Part shown: piece by piece, positions 1-8,087 of the stretch
Layout: each line of letters starts with the position of its first letter
Numbering within the stretch: the stretch's first letter is position 1
From: DATHTC01 sp050262775
Lineage (GTDB): Bacteria > Actinomycetota > Thermoleophilia > Gaiellales > Gaiellaceae
Length of the DNA: 24,059 bases
Assembly (NCBI GenBank): GCA_050262775.1
Contig: JBLNEO010000028.1
Coordinates: forward strand, 1-24,059
Reading direction: 5' to 3'
Translations under genes and position numbers: made by a program
The notes under the pieces: generated by a model
The model's database searches: none
Told to the model about the DNA's origin: nothing
What the model saw: the letters and a program-made list of their open reading frames with translations, nothing else

Positions 1-727
1 GCGCGAGCGCGACGGCGACCGCGGCGAGCGCCGCCACGGGCGCGAGCACGGCCGCCGTGCGCAGCCGCGCGCGTGTCACCGCCGCGAGCACGACGAGCCC
101 GCCCGCGAGCGCGAGCCACGCGCCGCGGCTGAACGTGAACGCGAGCGTCGTCGCGAGGAGCGGGGCGGCCGCCGCCGCGGCGGCGCGGCCGGCACGCGGC
201 GCCGACGCAGCCGCGCCGAGCGCGAGCAGCAGCCCCAGCACGACGAGGATCCCGAGCGCGTTCCAGTAGCCGATCGGCTCCGCGAGCTGCGCCGGATCGA
301 AGCTCGTCGGCGATCCGGGTCGCAGGCGCGTTGCGAGCGCCCAGGCGGCGACCCCCGTGACGCCGAAGACGATCCCGCCCGTGAGCCACGCCCAGGCGGC
401 GCGCGAGACGACGAGGGGGGCGGCGAGGGCGAGCGCGACGTACACGAGCGTCCGCTCCGCCTCGAGCACGGGCTCCGTCGGCGCCGGCGCCCACGCGAGC
501 GAGAGCAGCTGCCAGGTCCCCAGGGCGGTCAACGCAACCGCCGGCGCCAGGTCGAGCCGGCCGACGGCGACGCGGTCGCGGAGCACGAGCGCAGTCCCCG
601 CCGCGAGCGCGAGCAGGAGCGCAGCGATCCCCCACTCGGTCGCGAAGTAGCCGCCGTTCGCGAACGCGAGCCCCGCCGGGACGAGGGCGCCGAGGAGGGC
701 GGACGGGAGGCGGTCGTCCCGCGGCAT
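1..727 (-). CDS. O-antigen ligase-like polytopic membrane protein (3' end cut off by the window)
   Basis: An open frame starts at an ATG (727-725) and runs without a stop off the left edge, so only the N-terminal 242 or so residues are visible. It opens MPRDDRLPSALLGALVPAGL and consists of successive hydrophobic stretches separated by short charged loops. Loop motifs include GGYFATEWG, an ERTLVYVAL segment, PIGYWNALGILVVLG and FTFSRGAWLALAAG. This architecture and the Y-W-N-A-L-G and F-S-R-G-A-W motifs match the O-antigen ligase/polymerase-like (Wzy/WaaL) proteins common in Thermoleophilia. Those proteins act in the cytoplasmic membrane on lipid-linked glycans, and the substrate here is unknown. 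The family's large external loop and C-terminal region lie outside the window. The gene follows sodA on the same strand after 66 bp that hold a GC-rich hairpin, so separate transcription is likely. The family call is fairly confident; the biochemical role is inference. Confidence 0.72.
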   Translation of the reverse strand, partial: MPRDDRLPSALLGALVPAGLAFANGGYFATEWGIAALLLALAAGTALVLRDRVAVGRLDLAPAVALTALGTWQLLSLAWAPAPTEPVLEAERTLVYVALALAAPLVVSRAAWAWLTGGIVFGVTGVAAWALATRLRPGSPTSFDPAQLAEPIGYWNALGILVVLGLLLALGAAASAPRAGRAAAAAAAPLLATTLAFTFSRGAWLALAGGLVVLAAVTRARLRTAAVLAPVAALAAVAVALA

Positions 728-768
728 GCGCGCGACCGTAGCGTCTCCGGGCGTCAGCGGAAGCGGCG

Positions 769-785
769 GCGGGGCGCCGCCCCGC
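769..785 (-). terminator. GC-rich hairpin after sodA
   Basis: GCGGGGC (769-775) and GCCCCGC (779-785) form a perfect 7-bp stem with a 3-nt loop, nine bases beyond the sodA stop on the minus strand. No T-run follows, so this is a candidate terminator or 3'-end stabiliser rather than a textbook intrinsic terminator. Confidence 0.4.
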
Positions 786-793
786 ACGGTGCG

Positions 794-1396
794 TCAGTTG
801 CCGCGCGCCTCCTCGAACCGCCGTGCGACCTCGCCCCACGCGACGACGTTCCACCACGCCTCGAGGTAGTCGGGGCGGCGGTTCTGGTAGCGGAGGTAGT
901 ACGCGTGCTCCCAGACGTCGACGCCCAGGACCGGCACGTGGCCGCGCATCAACGGCGAGTCCTGGTTCGGCGTCGAGTACGCCTCGAGGCCGGAGCCGTT
1001 CCAGACGAGCCAGCTCCAGCCGCTGCCGAACTGGCCGACGCCGTTCGCGTTGATCGTCTGCCGGAGCGCCGCGGCGTCGCCGAACGCGTCGTCGATCGCG
1101 GCGGCGAGCTCGCCTTCGGGGTCGCCGCCCCCGTCGGGGCTCATGATCGTCCAGAAGAGCGAGTGGTTCGCGTGCCCGCCGGCGTTGTTCCGCAACGGCT
1201 TCTGCTGCTCGGGATCGATGGCCCGGAGCACCTCCTCGACCGACGCCTGCTCCCACTCCGTGCCGGCCAAGGCCTTGTTCGCGTTGTCCACGTAGGCCTG
1301 GTGATGCTTCCCGTGGTGGATCCGCATCGTCTGCTCGTCGATGTGCGGCTCGAGGGCGGCGTAGTCGTACGGCAGCGGCGGCAACTCGAAGGCCAT
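794..1396 (-). CDS. sodA: Superoxide dismutase, Fe/Mn family (Mn-type signature)
   Basis: This 200-aa protein converts superoxide to oxygen and hydrogen peroxide in the cytoplasm. Its length is normal for the family. The metal ligands are visible: His27 (in IHHGKHH), His78 (GGHANHSLFW), Asp160 and His164 (DVWEHAYYL). Gly73-Gly74 together with Gln145 in PNQDSPL is the pattern usually associated with manganese enzymes, although metal use cannot be proved from sequence. An upstream in-frame extension exists, but ATG 1396 is preferred. It begins at the family's conserved N-terminus (MAFELPPLPYDY), and a purine-rich GGAGAGGAG Shine-Dalgarno sequence lies just upstream. It is transcribed away from a 344-bp gap carrying two inverted repeats that could hold its operator. 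The peroxiredoxin gene far to the right could dispose of its peroxide product, but nothing shows shared regulation. Confidence 0.96.
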   Translation of the reverse strand: MAFELPPLPYDYAALEPHIDEQTMRIHHGKHHQAYVDNANKALAGTEWEQASVEEVLRAIDPEQQKPLRNNAGGHANHSLFWTIMSPDGGGDPEGELAAAIDDAFGDAAALRQTINANGVGQFGSGWSWLVWNGSGLEAYSTPNQDSPLMRGHVPVLGVDVWEHAYYLRYQNRRPDYLEAWWNVVAWGEVARRFEEARGN

Positions 1397-1472
1397 CGCG
1401 TCTCCTCTCCTCGTCGCAGGTCGCCTCGATGCTACGCCCGGCCGCCGGGCGCGTGCGCCGGTGAACGACAGA

Positions 1473-1501
1473 GGGCGGATCCCGCCGCATCGGATCCGCC
1501 C
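1473..1501. promoter_or_regulatory. Perfect 10-bp inverted repeat upstream of sodA
   Basis: GGGCGGATCC (1473-1482) and GGATCCGCCC (1492-1501) are perfectly complementary, with a 9-nt spacer. The repeat lies about 77 bp upstream of the sodA start and 240 bp upstream of the kinase start, in otherwise non-coding DNA. No T-run follows on either strand, so an operator is as likely as a terminator. The repeat is seen directly; its function is inferred. Confidence 0.45.
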
Positions 1502-1509
1502 GCCGTACC

Positions 1510-1532
1510 GTCGTCCGCTCCCGCCGGACGAC
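1510..1532. promoter_or_regulatory. Second inverted repeat in the sodA/kinase gap
   Basis: GTCGTCCG (1510-1517) pairs perfectly with CGGACGAC (1525-1532) across a 7-nt spacer. A further direct copy of GTCGTCC occurs at 1541-1547. It sits nine bases from the preceding inverted repeat. The remaining DNA up to 1740 contains a TTGACT at 1604 and a TTGACC at 1686, but I see no convincing -10 element at the right distance from either. No gene is apparent in 1397-1740. Confidence 0.35.
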
Positions 1533-1740
1533 ACCGCATGGTCGTCCTCCGGGGTCTTCAGCCGCCGCGCCGAAGTCGTACGGAGTGTCGGCGACCGCGA
1601 CCGCTTGACTCGTCCCCCGTGGGGTGGTTCATCGCGGCCGCTTCACCCGGTCGGGAAGTCCCCCGTCCGGGGCATCGCGGAGCCGTTGACCTCCGTCGAT
1701 TATCGTTGGAAAGCGGGATTCTTCGGCCCGGCCCCCGTTC

Positions 1741-4700
1741 GTGAGACTCGCATCCCCCCACGTGCTCGCCCGCCTTCGCGGGCTGATGGAGTCGACGCGC
1801 CTCGCGCGCGACCCCGTCGACCTCGAACGCGTCCTCGACACCGTCGCGGAGGTGGTGAGCCAGTCGGTCGGCTACGGGACGGTCGCCGTCAACGTGTACC
1901 GCCCCGCGTGGGACGACTTCGAGTGCGCCGCCGTCCACGGCAGCGCCGCCGCGCGGGAAGCGCTCCTCGGCTCGGCGACCGGCTGGGAGTTCTGGACGCC
2001 GCTGCTCGACGCGCGCTTCGACGCCGGCGGCGCCTACCTCATCCCGGCCGGAACGGTCGCGTGGGGGAGCACCATGTACGTCCCCGACGTCCCGGCGCCC
2101 GCCCACGCGGATGCCTGGCACCCCGAGGACGCCCTGCTCGTGCCGATGCACCACTCCGACGGGCACCTGCTCGGGATCGTCTCCGTGGACGAGCCCGCCT
2201 CCGGCCTCCGTCCGTCGGAGGACGAGCTGGCCCTGCTGGCGGTGCTCGCGGGGCACGCCGCGCAGGCGCTCGAGTGGGCGCAGGAGTCGGCCGATGCGGC
2301 GCGGCACCGGGTCGCGCTCGAGCAGCTGTTCGGCGTCTCCGCCCGCCTGAGCGACCGCGAGTCGACCTCGGACGTGCTCCAGGCCGTCTGCGACGGCATC
2401 TCGAGCGCGCTCGGGTTCCGACACGTCGTCGTCGAGCTCGCCGACGCCGCCACGAACGAGTACCGCGCCGCAGCGGCGACCGGGATCGCCCTCGAGCATC
2501 CCGCGCTCTGCCTCCGGATGCCGATCGGGACCTTCGACGCCGTGTTCGACCCCGCGTACGAGCGCTCGGGGTGCTACCTCCTCGCGCGCGAGGCGGCGAT
2601 GGCGCGGGTCCACGTCGAGCCGAGCGAGTTCGCGTCGGAGCTCAACGGGCGCGGCCCGTACGCGTGGAACCGGCACTGGCTGATCGTCCCGCTCCACGAC
2701 CGGTCGGGACGCCGCGTCGGCTTCATCTGGGTCGACGACCCGCACGACCGCCTCGTGCCCTCGGTCGACCGGCTGAGCGCGCTGCGCCTGTTCGCCGACC
2801 AGGCCGAGCGCGCGCTCCAGCGGGCGTCCCAGCTCCAGGAGCTGCACGAGACGAAGCACGCGCTCGCGCGGCAGAACGCGGAGCTCGAGGCGCTCCACGC
2901 CACGACGCTCTCGCTCATCGACGACCTCGACGCCGCGAACGTGCTCGAGTCCATCGTCGACCGCGCGTGCGACCTCCTGGGCGCCGCAGCCGGGTACGTC
3001 TACCTCGTCGAGCGCGAGCCGGACCGTCTCGTGTGCGTGCACCAGGCCGGCCTCGTCGCCGATCACCCGCGGATCGAGCTCGCGCGCGGCGAGGGGATCG
3101 GCGGCGCGGTGTGGGCGGAGGAGCGGCTCGTCGCCGTCGACGACTACGACACGTGGAGCGGCGGGCACGCGTCGTACCGGTCGATCGGCCTCCACGCGGT
3201 CGCCGGCGTCCCGCTGCGCTCGGGGACGACGGTCGTGGGCGTCCTCGGCGTCGGCTACGACGAGCGCGGGCGGCGCTTCGGCGACTCGGAGCTCCAGCTC
3301 CTGCAGCGCTTCGCGCACCTCGCCTCGCTCGCCCTCGAGAACGCGCGCCTGCTCGAGTCCGCACGGCGCGAGCTCGAGGAGCGGCGGAGCGCCGAGGAGG
3401 CGCTGCGCGGGGCGAACGCGACGATGCGCGCGATCATCGAGAGCTCGCCCATCGCGATCTTCAGCCTCGACCGCGACGCGGTCGTGCGCTCGTGGAACCC
3501 CGCCGCGGAGCGGATCTACGGCTTCAGCGCCGCGGAGGCGATCGGCGGCGCCCCGCCGTACCTCGCCCCCGAGGAGGCGGCGACCGTCGGCGCCTACAAC
3601 CAGCGGGTGCTGGCGGGCGAGACCGTGACGTTCGAGACCACGCGCACGCGGAAGGACGGCTCGACCGTCCACGTCGCCGTCTCGGGCGCCCCGCTGCGCG
3701 ACGGCGACGGCACCGTCACCGGGATCCTCGCGATGTCCGTCGACGTCTCGGAGCGCGCGTTCGCCGAGGAGGCGCTCCGCAAGTCGCAGGAGCTCTACCG
3801 CAAGGTGGTCGAGACGTCGACCGACCTCGTCGCGCTCGTCGAGCTCGACGGGTCGATCGCGTACGTGTCGCCGTCGGCGCGCGAGATCCTCGGGTTCGAG
3901 CCCGAGGAGCTCGTCGGCACCACCTACGCGGAGAACGTCCATCCGGACGACCTGGCCGCGTCGGTCGAGGCGATGGCCGCGGTCGTCCGCGGCGAGCGCG
4001 TGTCGAGCACGCTGGCGCGGGTCCGGCACCGGGACGGCAGCTGGGTGCTGATGGAGGGCGTCCCGGCACCGATCCTCGGAGAGGACGGCCGGCCCGAGCT
4101 GATGCTCGCGGTGGTGCGCGACGTCACCGACCGGGAGCGGCAGGCGGCGGAGCGCACGGCGCTCCAGGAGCAGCTGCGGCAGGCGCAGAAGATGGAGGCG
4201 ATCGGTCGCCTCGCGGGCGGGATCGCGCACGACTTCAACAACCTCGTGACGGCGATCACGGGGTACGGCGAGCTCGCGCTCGCGCGGCTGCCCGAGGAGG
4301 GGCCGGTGCGCCGGCACGTGGAGGAGATGCGTCGCGCGGGCGAGCGGGCCGCCGAGCTCACGCGTCAGCTCCTCGCGTTCAGCCGCAAGCAGGTGCTCCA
4401 GCCGAAGGTGCTCGACCTCAACGGCGTCGTCGGCGGGATGGAGGACATGCTCGCCCGCGTGCTCGGCGAGCACATCGCGCTCGCGACCCGGCTCGACCCG
4501 GCGCTCGGGCAGACGAAGGCCGACCCGGGTCAGGTCGAGCAGGTGCTGCTCAACCTCGCCATCAACGCGCGCGACGCGATGCCGCGCGGCGGCCGGCTCA
4601 CGATCGAGACGGCGAACGTCGAGCTCGACGACGCCTTCGTCGCGGGGCACGTGGGCGCCGTGGCCGGGGACTACGTGATGCTCGCGGTGCGCGACACCGG

Positions 4701-5364
4701 GACGGGGATGGACCGCGAGACGCTCGCCCGCGTGTTCGAGCCGTTCTTCACCACGAAGGCCCCGGGCGAAGGCACGGGCCTCGGCCTCGCGACCGTCTAC
4801 GGCATCGTCAAGCAGACGGGCGGGTCGGTCTGGGCGTACTCCGAGCTCGGGCGGGGGACGGCGTTCAAGGTGTACCTCCCGCGCGTGTGGGAGGAGGCGC
4901 GCCCCGAGGCGGAGCCGCAGGGCCGGCCGTCGCTGAACGGGAGGGAGACGGTGCTGCTCGTCGAGGACGAGGACGTCGTCAGGGCGCTCGTCTCCGAGAT
5001 GCTCGGCGCGGCGGGGTACCGCGTGCTCGAGGCCCCGGACGGCGCGAGCGCGTTGGCGGCGGCCGAGGCGTACGCGGGCGAGATCGACGTGCTCATGTCG
5101 GACGTCGTCATGCCGGGGATGACCGGCCAGGAGCTCGCGGGGCGGCTCGTCGGGGCCAGGCCCCGTGTGCGCGTGCTGTTCACGTCCGGGTACACGGAGG
5201 ATGCGATCGCGGGGCACGGCGTGCTCAGCCCCGGCACGGCGTTCCTCGAGAAGCCGTTCACCTCGTCGCAGCTCGCCGTGAAGCTCCGGTCGCTCCTCGA
5301 CGACGGCGTGGCCGTCGGCTCCGCGGGCTCGAACGGCGAGCCGGCGGGCGCGAGACTCCGGTAG
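1741..5364 (+). CDS. Soluble hybrid sensor histidine kinase, GAF-GAF-GAF-PAS-PAS-HisKA-HATPase-REC
   Basis: This 1207-aa protein has no signal peptide or membrane segment, so it is probably a cytoplasmic sensor. Three GAF domains are inferred at about 20-180, 195-360 and 395-540. A coiled linker follows, then PAS domains at about 560-675 and 685-800. The H-box contains GGIAHDFNN with phospho-acceptor His830. The ATPase shows the N-box (NLAINARDAM, Asn942), DTGTGM at 985-990 and GTGLGL at 1011-1016. The C-terminal receiver (about 1070-1188) has acidic residues VEDED, acceptor Asp1121 (SDVVMPGM) and Lys1171 (EKPF). The H-box type and fused receiver match kinases in which His-to-Asp transfer occurs within the protein or to a separate acceptor. 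GTG 1741 is the first start after an in-frame stop and directly precedes the first GAF domain. No Shine-Dalgarno is visible, so the mRNA may be leaderless. No response-regulator gene adjoins it. Ligands are unknown. Confidence 0.93.
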   Translation: MRLASPHVLARLRGLMESTRLARDPVDLERVLDTVAEVVSQSVGYGTVAVNVYRPAWDDFECAAVHGSAAAREALLGSATGWEFWTPLLDARFDAGGAYLIPAGTVAWGSTMYVPDVPAPAHADAWHPEDALLVPMHHSDGHLLGIVSVDEPASGLRPSEDELALLAVLAGHAAQALEWAQESADAARHRVALEQLFGVSARLSDRESTSDVLQAVCDGISSALGFRHVVVELADAATNEYRAAAATGIALEHPALCLRMPIGTFDAVFDPAYERSGCYLLAREAAMARVHVEPSEFASELNGRGPYAWNRHWLIVPLHDRSGRRVGFIWVDDPHDRLVPSVDRLSALRLFADQAERALQRASQLQELHETKHALARQNAELEALHATTLSLIDDLDAANVLESIVDRACDLLGAAAGYVYLVEREPDRLVCVHQAGLVADHPRIELARGEGIGGAVWAEERLVAVDDYDTWSGGHASYRSIGLHAVAGVPLRSGTTVVGVLGVGYDERGRRFGDSELQLLQRFAHLASLALENARLLESARRELEERRSAEEALRGANATMRAIIESSPIAIFSLDRDAVVRSWNPAAERIYGFSAAEAIGGAPPYLAPEEAATVGAYNQRVLAGETVTFETTRTRKDGSTVHVAVSGAPLRDGDGTVTGILAMSVDVSERAFAEEALRKSQELYRKVVETSTDLVALVELDGSIAYVSPSAREILGFEPEELVGTTYAENVHPDDLAASVEAMAAVVRGERVSSTLARVRHRDGSWVLMEGVPAPILGEDGRPELMLAVVRDVTDRERQAAERTALQEQLRQAQKMEAIGRLAGGIAHDFNNLVTAITGYGELALARLPEEGPVRRHVEEMRRAGERAAELTRQLLAFSRKQVLQPKVLDLNGVVGGMEDMLARVLGEHIALATRLDPALGQTKADPGQVEQVLLNLAINARDAMPRGGRLTIETANVELDDAFVAGHVGAVAGDYVMLAVRDTGTGMDRETLARVFEPFFTTKAPGEGTGLGLATVYGIVKQTGGSVWAYSELGRGTAFKVYLPRVWEEARPEAEPQGRPSLNGRETVLLVEDEDVVRALVSEMLGAAGYRVLEAPDGASALAAAEAYAGEIDVLMSDVVMPGMTGQELAGRLVGARPRVRVLFTSGYTEDAIAGHGVLSPGTAFLEKPFTSSQLAVKLRSLLDDGVAVGSAGSNGEPAGARLR

Positions 5365-5369
5365 CCGAC

Positions 5370-5385
5370 GCCGTCGCTAGACGGC
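5370..5385. terminator. Small hairpin between convergent kinase and peptidase genes
   Basis: GCCGTC (5370-5375) and GACGGC (5380-5385) form a perfect 6-bp stem with loop GCTA. The peptidase stop codon (minus strand, 5379-5377) lies in that loop. Only 12 bp separate the two genes, so this is the only obvious 3'-end structure available to either. There is no T-run. Confidence 0.3.
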
Positions 5386-6867
5386 CGGGACGCCGTGCTT
5401 GTCCCGGAGGTACCGGAGGTACGGCCCCGTCTCGATCGGCCCTCCGACGACCTTCGCCAGCGTCTCGGCCGGCGTGTACTTGCGCCCGTGCCGATGGAGG
5501 TGCTCGCCGAGCCATTCGCGCAGCGGCGCGAACTCCCCGCGCTCCAGCTGCTCGTCGAGATCGGTGAGGTCCTCCCGCAGCCGCTCCCAGATCTGCACCG
5601 ACATCACGTTGCCGAGCGTGTAGGTCGGGAAGTACCCCATCGACCCGCCCGACCAGTGCACGTCCTGCAGCACCCCGTGCGCGTCGTCCGGCACTTCGAT
5701 GCCGAGGTACTCCCACATCCGCCGGTTCCACTCGTCGGGCAGATCGCGGAGCGCGATGCGTCCGCCGATGATCTCCTGCTCGAGCTCGAACCGCAGGATG
5801 ATGTGCATGTTGTAGGTGACCTCGTCCGCGTGGATCCGGATCAGCGACGGCTGCACCTGGTTCACGGCGCGGTAGAACGTCTCGAGCTCCATCGACCCGA
5901 GCTCCGAGGGGAACCGCTCCTGCAGCCGCGGGTAGAACAGCCGCCAGAACGGCAGCGACCGGCCGACGAGGTTCTCCCACATCCGGCTCTGCGACTCGTG
6001 GAGCCCGAGCGAGACGCCGGATGCGAGCGGCGAGCGGTCGAGGTCCCGGCCGATCTGGTGCTCGTACAGCCCGTGCCCGTACTCGTGCATCGTCGCGAAC
6101 AGCGAGTCGAGGTCGCCGGGCTCGTAGTGGGTCGTGACGCGGATGTCGTCCATCCCCCCACCCGAGGCGAACGGGTGCACCGTCGGGTCGAGGCGCCAGG
6201 CGTCGGGGCGGTGCCCGAACAGCTCGAGCACCTCGAGCGAGAGCGCCCGCTGCGCGTCGACGTCGAACGCGCCCTGCAGCGGGTCGACCCCGCGCCCCTC
6301 CGAGGCGGCGATCAGCGGAACGAGCTCCTGCTTCAGCTCGTCGAAGATGCGCCGCACCTCGGCGGTCTTCATCCCCTCCTCGTAGTCGTCGAGCAGCACG
6401 TCGTACGGCTCCTCGGCCGGCTCGAAGCAGTCGACGTAGCGCAGGCGCAGATCGAGGTTGTGCTCGAGCGCCGGCAGGAACGCCTCGAAGTCCGAGGCCG
6501 ACCTCGCCTTGGTCCAGACCTGAACACCCTGCGAGCCCGCGCGCGACATCTCCGCGCGAAGCTCCGCCGGCACCCTGACCGCCTTCTCGTAGTCGCGCCG
6601 CGTGACGCGAACGAGGCTCGCCTCGAACGACTCGGGGTCGAGCGACTCCTCGTAGCCGCGGAGCTCCTCGAGCAGCCGGCCCGTCTCGTCGGCGACGAAC
6701 AGCTCGTGCGTCATGCGCGAGAGGGTCGCGATCTGCTCCGCACGCCCGGCCGCGCCGGCGGGCGGCATGATCGTCTGCTGGTCCCAGTAGAGGAGCGCGG
6801 TCGCGGTGCGCAGGTCGTGGAGCTCGGCGAGCCGCGTGCGGAGGCGATCGAAGGTGGGGTTCGTCAT
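5377..6867 (-). CDS. Metallocarboxypeptidase Taq, peptidase family M32
   Basis: This 496-aa protein has the normal length for M32 carboxypeptidases, zinc enzymes that remove C-terminal residues from peptides in the cytoplasm. Family motifs appear in order: HPF at 231-233, DDIRVTTHY at 240-248, the zinc motif HEYGH at 261-265 and HES at 290-292. In the last of these Glu291 is the expected third zinc ligand. They are followed by IRIHADEVTYN near 343-353 and GYFPTYTLGN at 411-420. The start ATG 6867 has AAGGTG a few bases upstream and opens with the typical helical N-terminus. The gene converges on the sensor kinase with only 12 bp between stops, and diverges from the STAS gene. It is probably a single-gene unit with a general peptide-turnover role. 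Confidence 0.95.
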   Translation of the reverse strand: MTNPTFDRLRTRLAELHDLRTATALLYWDQQTIMPPAGAAGRAEQIATLSRMTHELFVADETGRLLEELRGYEESLDPESFEASLVRVTRRDYEKAVRVPAELRAEMSRAGSQGVQVWTKARSASDFEAFLPALEHNLDLRLRYVDCFEPAEEPYDVLLDDYEEGMKTAEVRRIFDELKQELVPLIAASEGRGVDPLQGAFDVDAQRALSLEVLELFGHRPDAWRLDPTVHPFASGGGMDDIRVTTHYEPGDLDSLFATMHEYGHGLYEHQIGRDLDRSPLASGVSLGLHESQSRMWENLVGRSLPFWRLFYPRLQERFPSELGSMELETFYRAVNQVQPSLIRIHADEVTYNMHIILRFELEQEIIGGRIALRDLPDEWNRRMWEYLGIEVPDDAHGVLQDVHWSGGSMGYFPTYTLGNVMSVQIWERLREDLTDLDEQLERGEFAPLREWLGEHLHRHGRKYTPAETLAKVVGGPIETGPYLRYLRDKHGVPAV

Positions 6868-6910
6868 GCGTGCACCTTAACGACGTCCGAGCCCACCGAA
6901 TCACGATGCG

Positions 6911-6916
6911 TACAAT
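6911..6916 (+). promoter_or_regulatory. Possible -10 element for the STAS gene
   Basis: TACAAT differs from the TATAAT consensus at one position and is preceded by a nearby TG. Transcription would start around 6923, 18 bases before the first possible start codon. I see no good -35 hexamer 16-18 bp upstream. The 73-bp gap also has to hold the divergent promoter of the carboxypeptidase gene. Confidence 0.35.
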
Positions 6917-6940
6917 CGTCCGGGAGCTCGAGCCCTGACC

Positions 6941-7351
6941 ATGCTCGACCGGGTATCGCGACGAGGGAGGGGTGTGGACGACCACGAGGCCGTTGACGCG
7001 GGCGGGCTCGACGAGGAGCCGGTGAGGGAGGTCGTCGAGCACGGCGGCGCCGTCGTCGTGCGGCTCGCGGGCGAGCTCGACCTCTACAACGCCGACGCGG
7101 TTCGGCAGACGCTGTTCGAGGTGGTGCAGCGGGCGCCGGAGCGTCTCGTCGTCGATCTGGCGGACGTCCGCTTCATCGATTCGACAACGCTCGGCGTGCT
7201 CATCGAGGCGCGCTCGAAGCTTCCCGACCGCCGCTCGTTCCTGCTCGCGGCGCCGGGCCTCGAGACACGCCGTGCGCTCGAGATCTCCGGGCTCGACCGG
7301 CATTTCAACGTGCAGCCGTCCGTGTCGGACGCCGTCGCCGCACGGCTTTAG
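6941..7351 (+). CDS. STAS-domain protein, anti-sigma-factor antagonist-like
   Basis: This 136-aa protein is nearly all STAS domain (about residues 25-133). The fold signature runs from VVVRLAGELDLYNADAV through LVVDLADVRFIDSTTLGVLIEA. Ser81 in the IDSTTL motif aligns with the serine phosphorylated in SpoIIAA/RsbV-type antagonists. Unphosphorylated, such proteins bind an anti-sigma kinase and free a sigma factor. No anti-sigma kinase or sigma gene lies beside it, so its partner must be elsewhere. The start is uncertain. ATG 6941 is used here, but GTG 6974 is in frame, lies just after GAGGGAGGG and would remove 11 residues without touching the domain. The gene diverges from the M32 peptidase and converges on the Ku-associated gene. 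Confidence 0.85.
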   Translation: MLDRVSRRGRGVDDHEAVDAGGLDEEPVREVVEHGGAVVVRLAGELDLYNADAVRQTLFEVVQRAPERLVVDLADVRFIDSTTLGVLIEARSKLPDRRSFLLAAPGLETRRALEISGLDRHFNVQPSVSDAVAARL

Positions 7352-7387
7352 CGGGACGCGGCTCGCGCCCCGACGAGCTCGTCCCGC
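7351..7387. terminator. Nested hairpin between convergent genes
   Basis: GCGGGAC (7351-7357) pairs with GTCCCGC (7381-7387). Inside it, GCTCG (7361-7365) pairs with CGAGC (7374-7378). The structure fills the 43-bp gap between the STAS stop and the stop of the converging gene, so it could act in both directions. There is no T-run on either side. Confidence 0.4.
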
Positions 7388-7394
7388 GACCGAG

Positions 7395-8078
7395 CTAGCC
7401 CGACTGCGCCGCCTCGAGGCGCTCCTCGGCGCGGCGGACGGCATCGTCGGCGCGGCCGGCCTCGGCACGCGCCTTCGCCGCCGCCCGCTCCGCCGCGTCG
7501 GCCTCGCGTCCGAGCCGGCGCGCGACGGCGCGCGCCTCCGCGAGCTCGCGACGCGCGGCGGCGACCCGCTCGCGCCGCGCGGCCGCTTCCGCCCGCGGCC
7601 GTGCCTTCGCGGCCCGGGCGGCCGGCGGTGCCGTCCCGGCCATCGCCTCGAAGCCCGTCGGCTCGAGCTCCTCGCGCAGCACCCCGCGCACGAGCTCGTC
7701 CGGAGCCGCGGCCGCCGCCGCGTGCGCCGTCGTCCCGATCCGCCGCAGCGTCGCGTCCGACGCGGCGTGCCCGCCCTCGCGCAGCGCCCGGCCGGCGTTC
7801 CGGACGACGTCGGCGAGCGCGGCGCGGAACTCGCGCTCCGCCCCCGCCGGGTCCTGCCGCACCCGCTCGGCCGCCCGCACCAGCGCGCGAACGTCGCCAG
7901 GCTCGTCGCGCGCGGCACGGTTCAGCGCCCACACCGCCGCCGTCGGCTTGCGCAGCTCGGCGACCGCCGCCGCCTCGTCCGCCCGACCCTCCGTGCGCAG
8001 GCGCTTCGCCGCCTCGTTCCGCGCCGCGGTGAACTCGTCGAGCGGTACGCCGAGCAGGCGCTCCACCTCGTCGGCCAT
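7395..8078 (-). CDS. Ku-linked hypothetical protein with C-terminal coiled coil
   Basis: I cannot assign a function to this 227-aa protein. The N-terminal part (1-60) has a recognisable helical pattern including PLDEFTAARNEAAKRL and LRKPTAAVWALNRAAR, which resembles an uncharacterised actinobacterial family. Residues about 145-225 are almost entirely Ala, Arg and Glu with heptad-like spacing, indicating a long coiled coil. There is no signal peptide, membrane segment or cysteine. Its ATG (8078) lies 9 bp after the Ku stop on the same strand, so it is very likely co-transcribed with Ku. A role in DNA-end repair or nucleoid binding is inferred from that linkage alone. Confidence 0.72.
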   Translation of the reverse strand: MADEVERLLGVPLDEFTAARNEAAKRLRTEGRADEAAAVAELRKPTAAVWALNRAARDEPGDVRALVRAAERVRQDPAGAEREFRAALADVVRNAGRALREGGHAASDATLRRIGTTAHAAAAAAPDELVRGVLREELEPTGFEAMAGTAPPAARAAKARPRAEAAARRERVAAARRELAEARAVARRLGREADAAERAAAKARAEAGRADDAVRRAEERLEAAQSG

Positions 8079-8087
8079 GCGCGGAGG

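Noticed and set aside
1604..1691. TTGACT (1604) and TTGACC (1686) as -35 boxes for the sensor kinase
   Set aside because: Neither has a credible -10 element at 16-18 bp, so no promoter is called.
1461..5567. Very long open frames in other frames and on the opposite strand across the sensor kinase
   Set aside because: They encode Arg/Pro/Ala-rich low-complexity protein without domains, while the 1741-5364 frame has clear kinase motifs. Long antisense frames are expected at this GC content.
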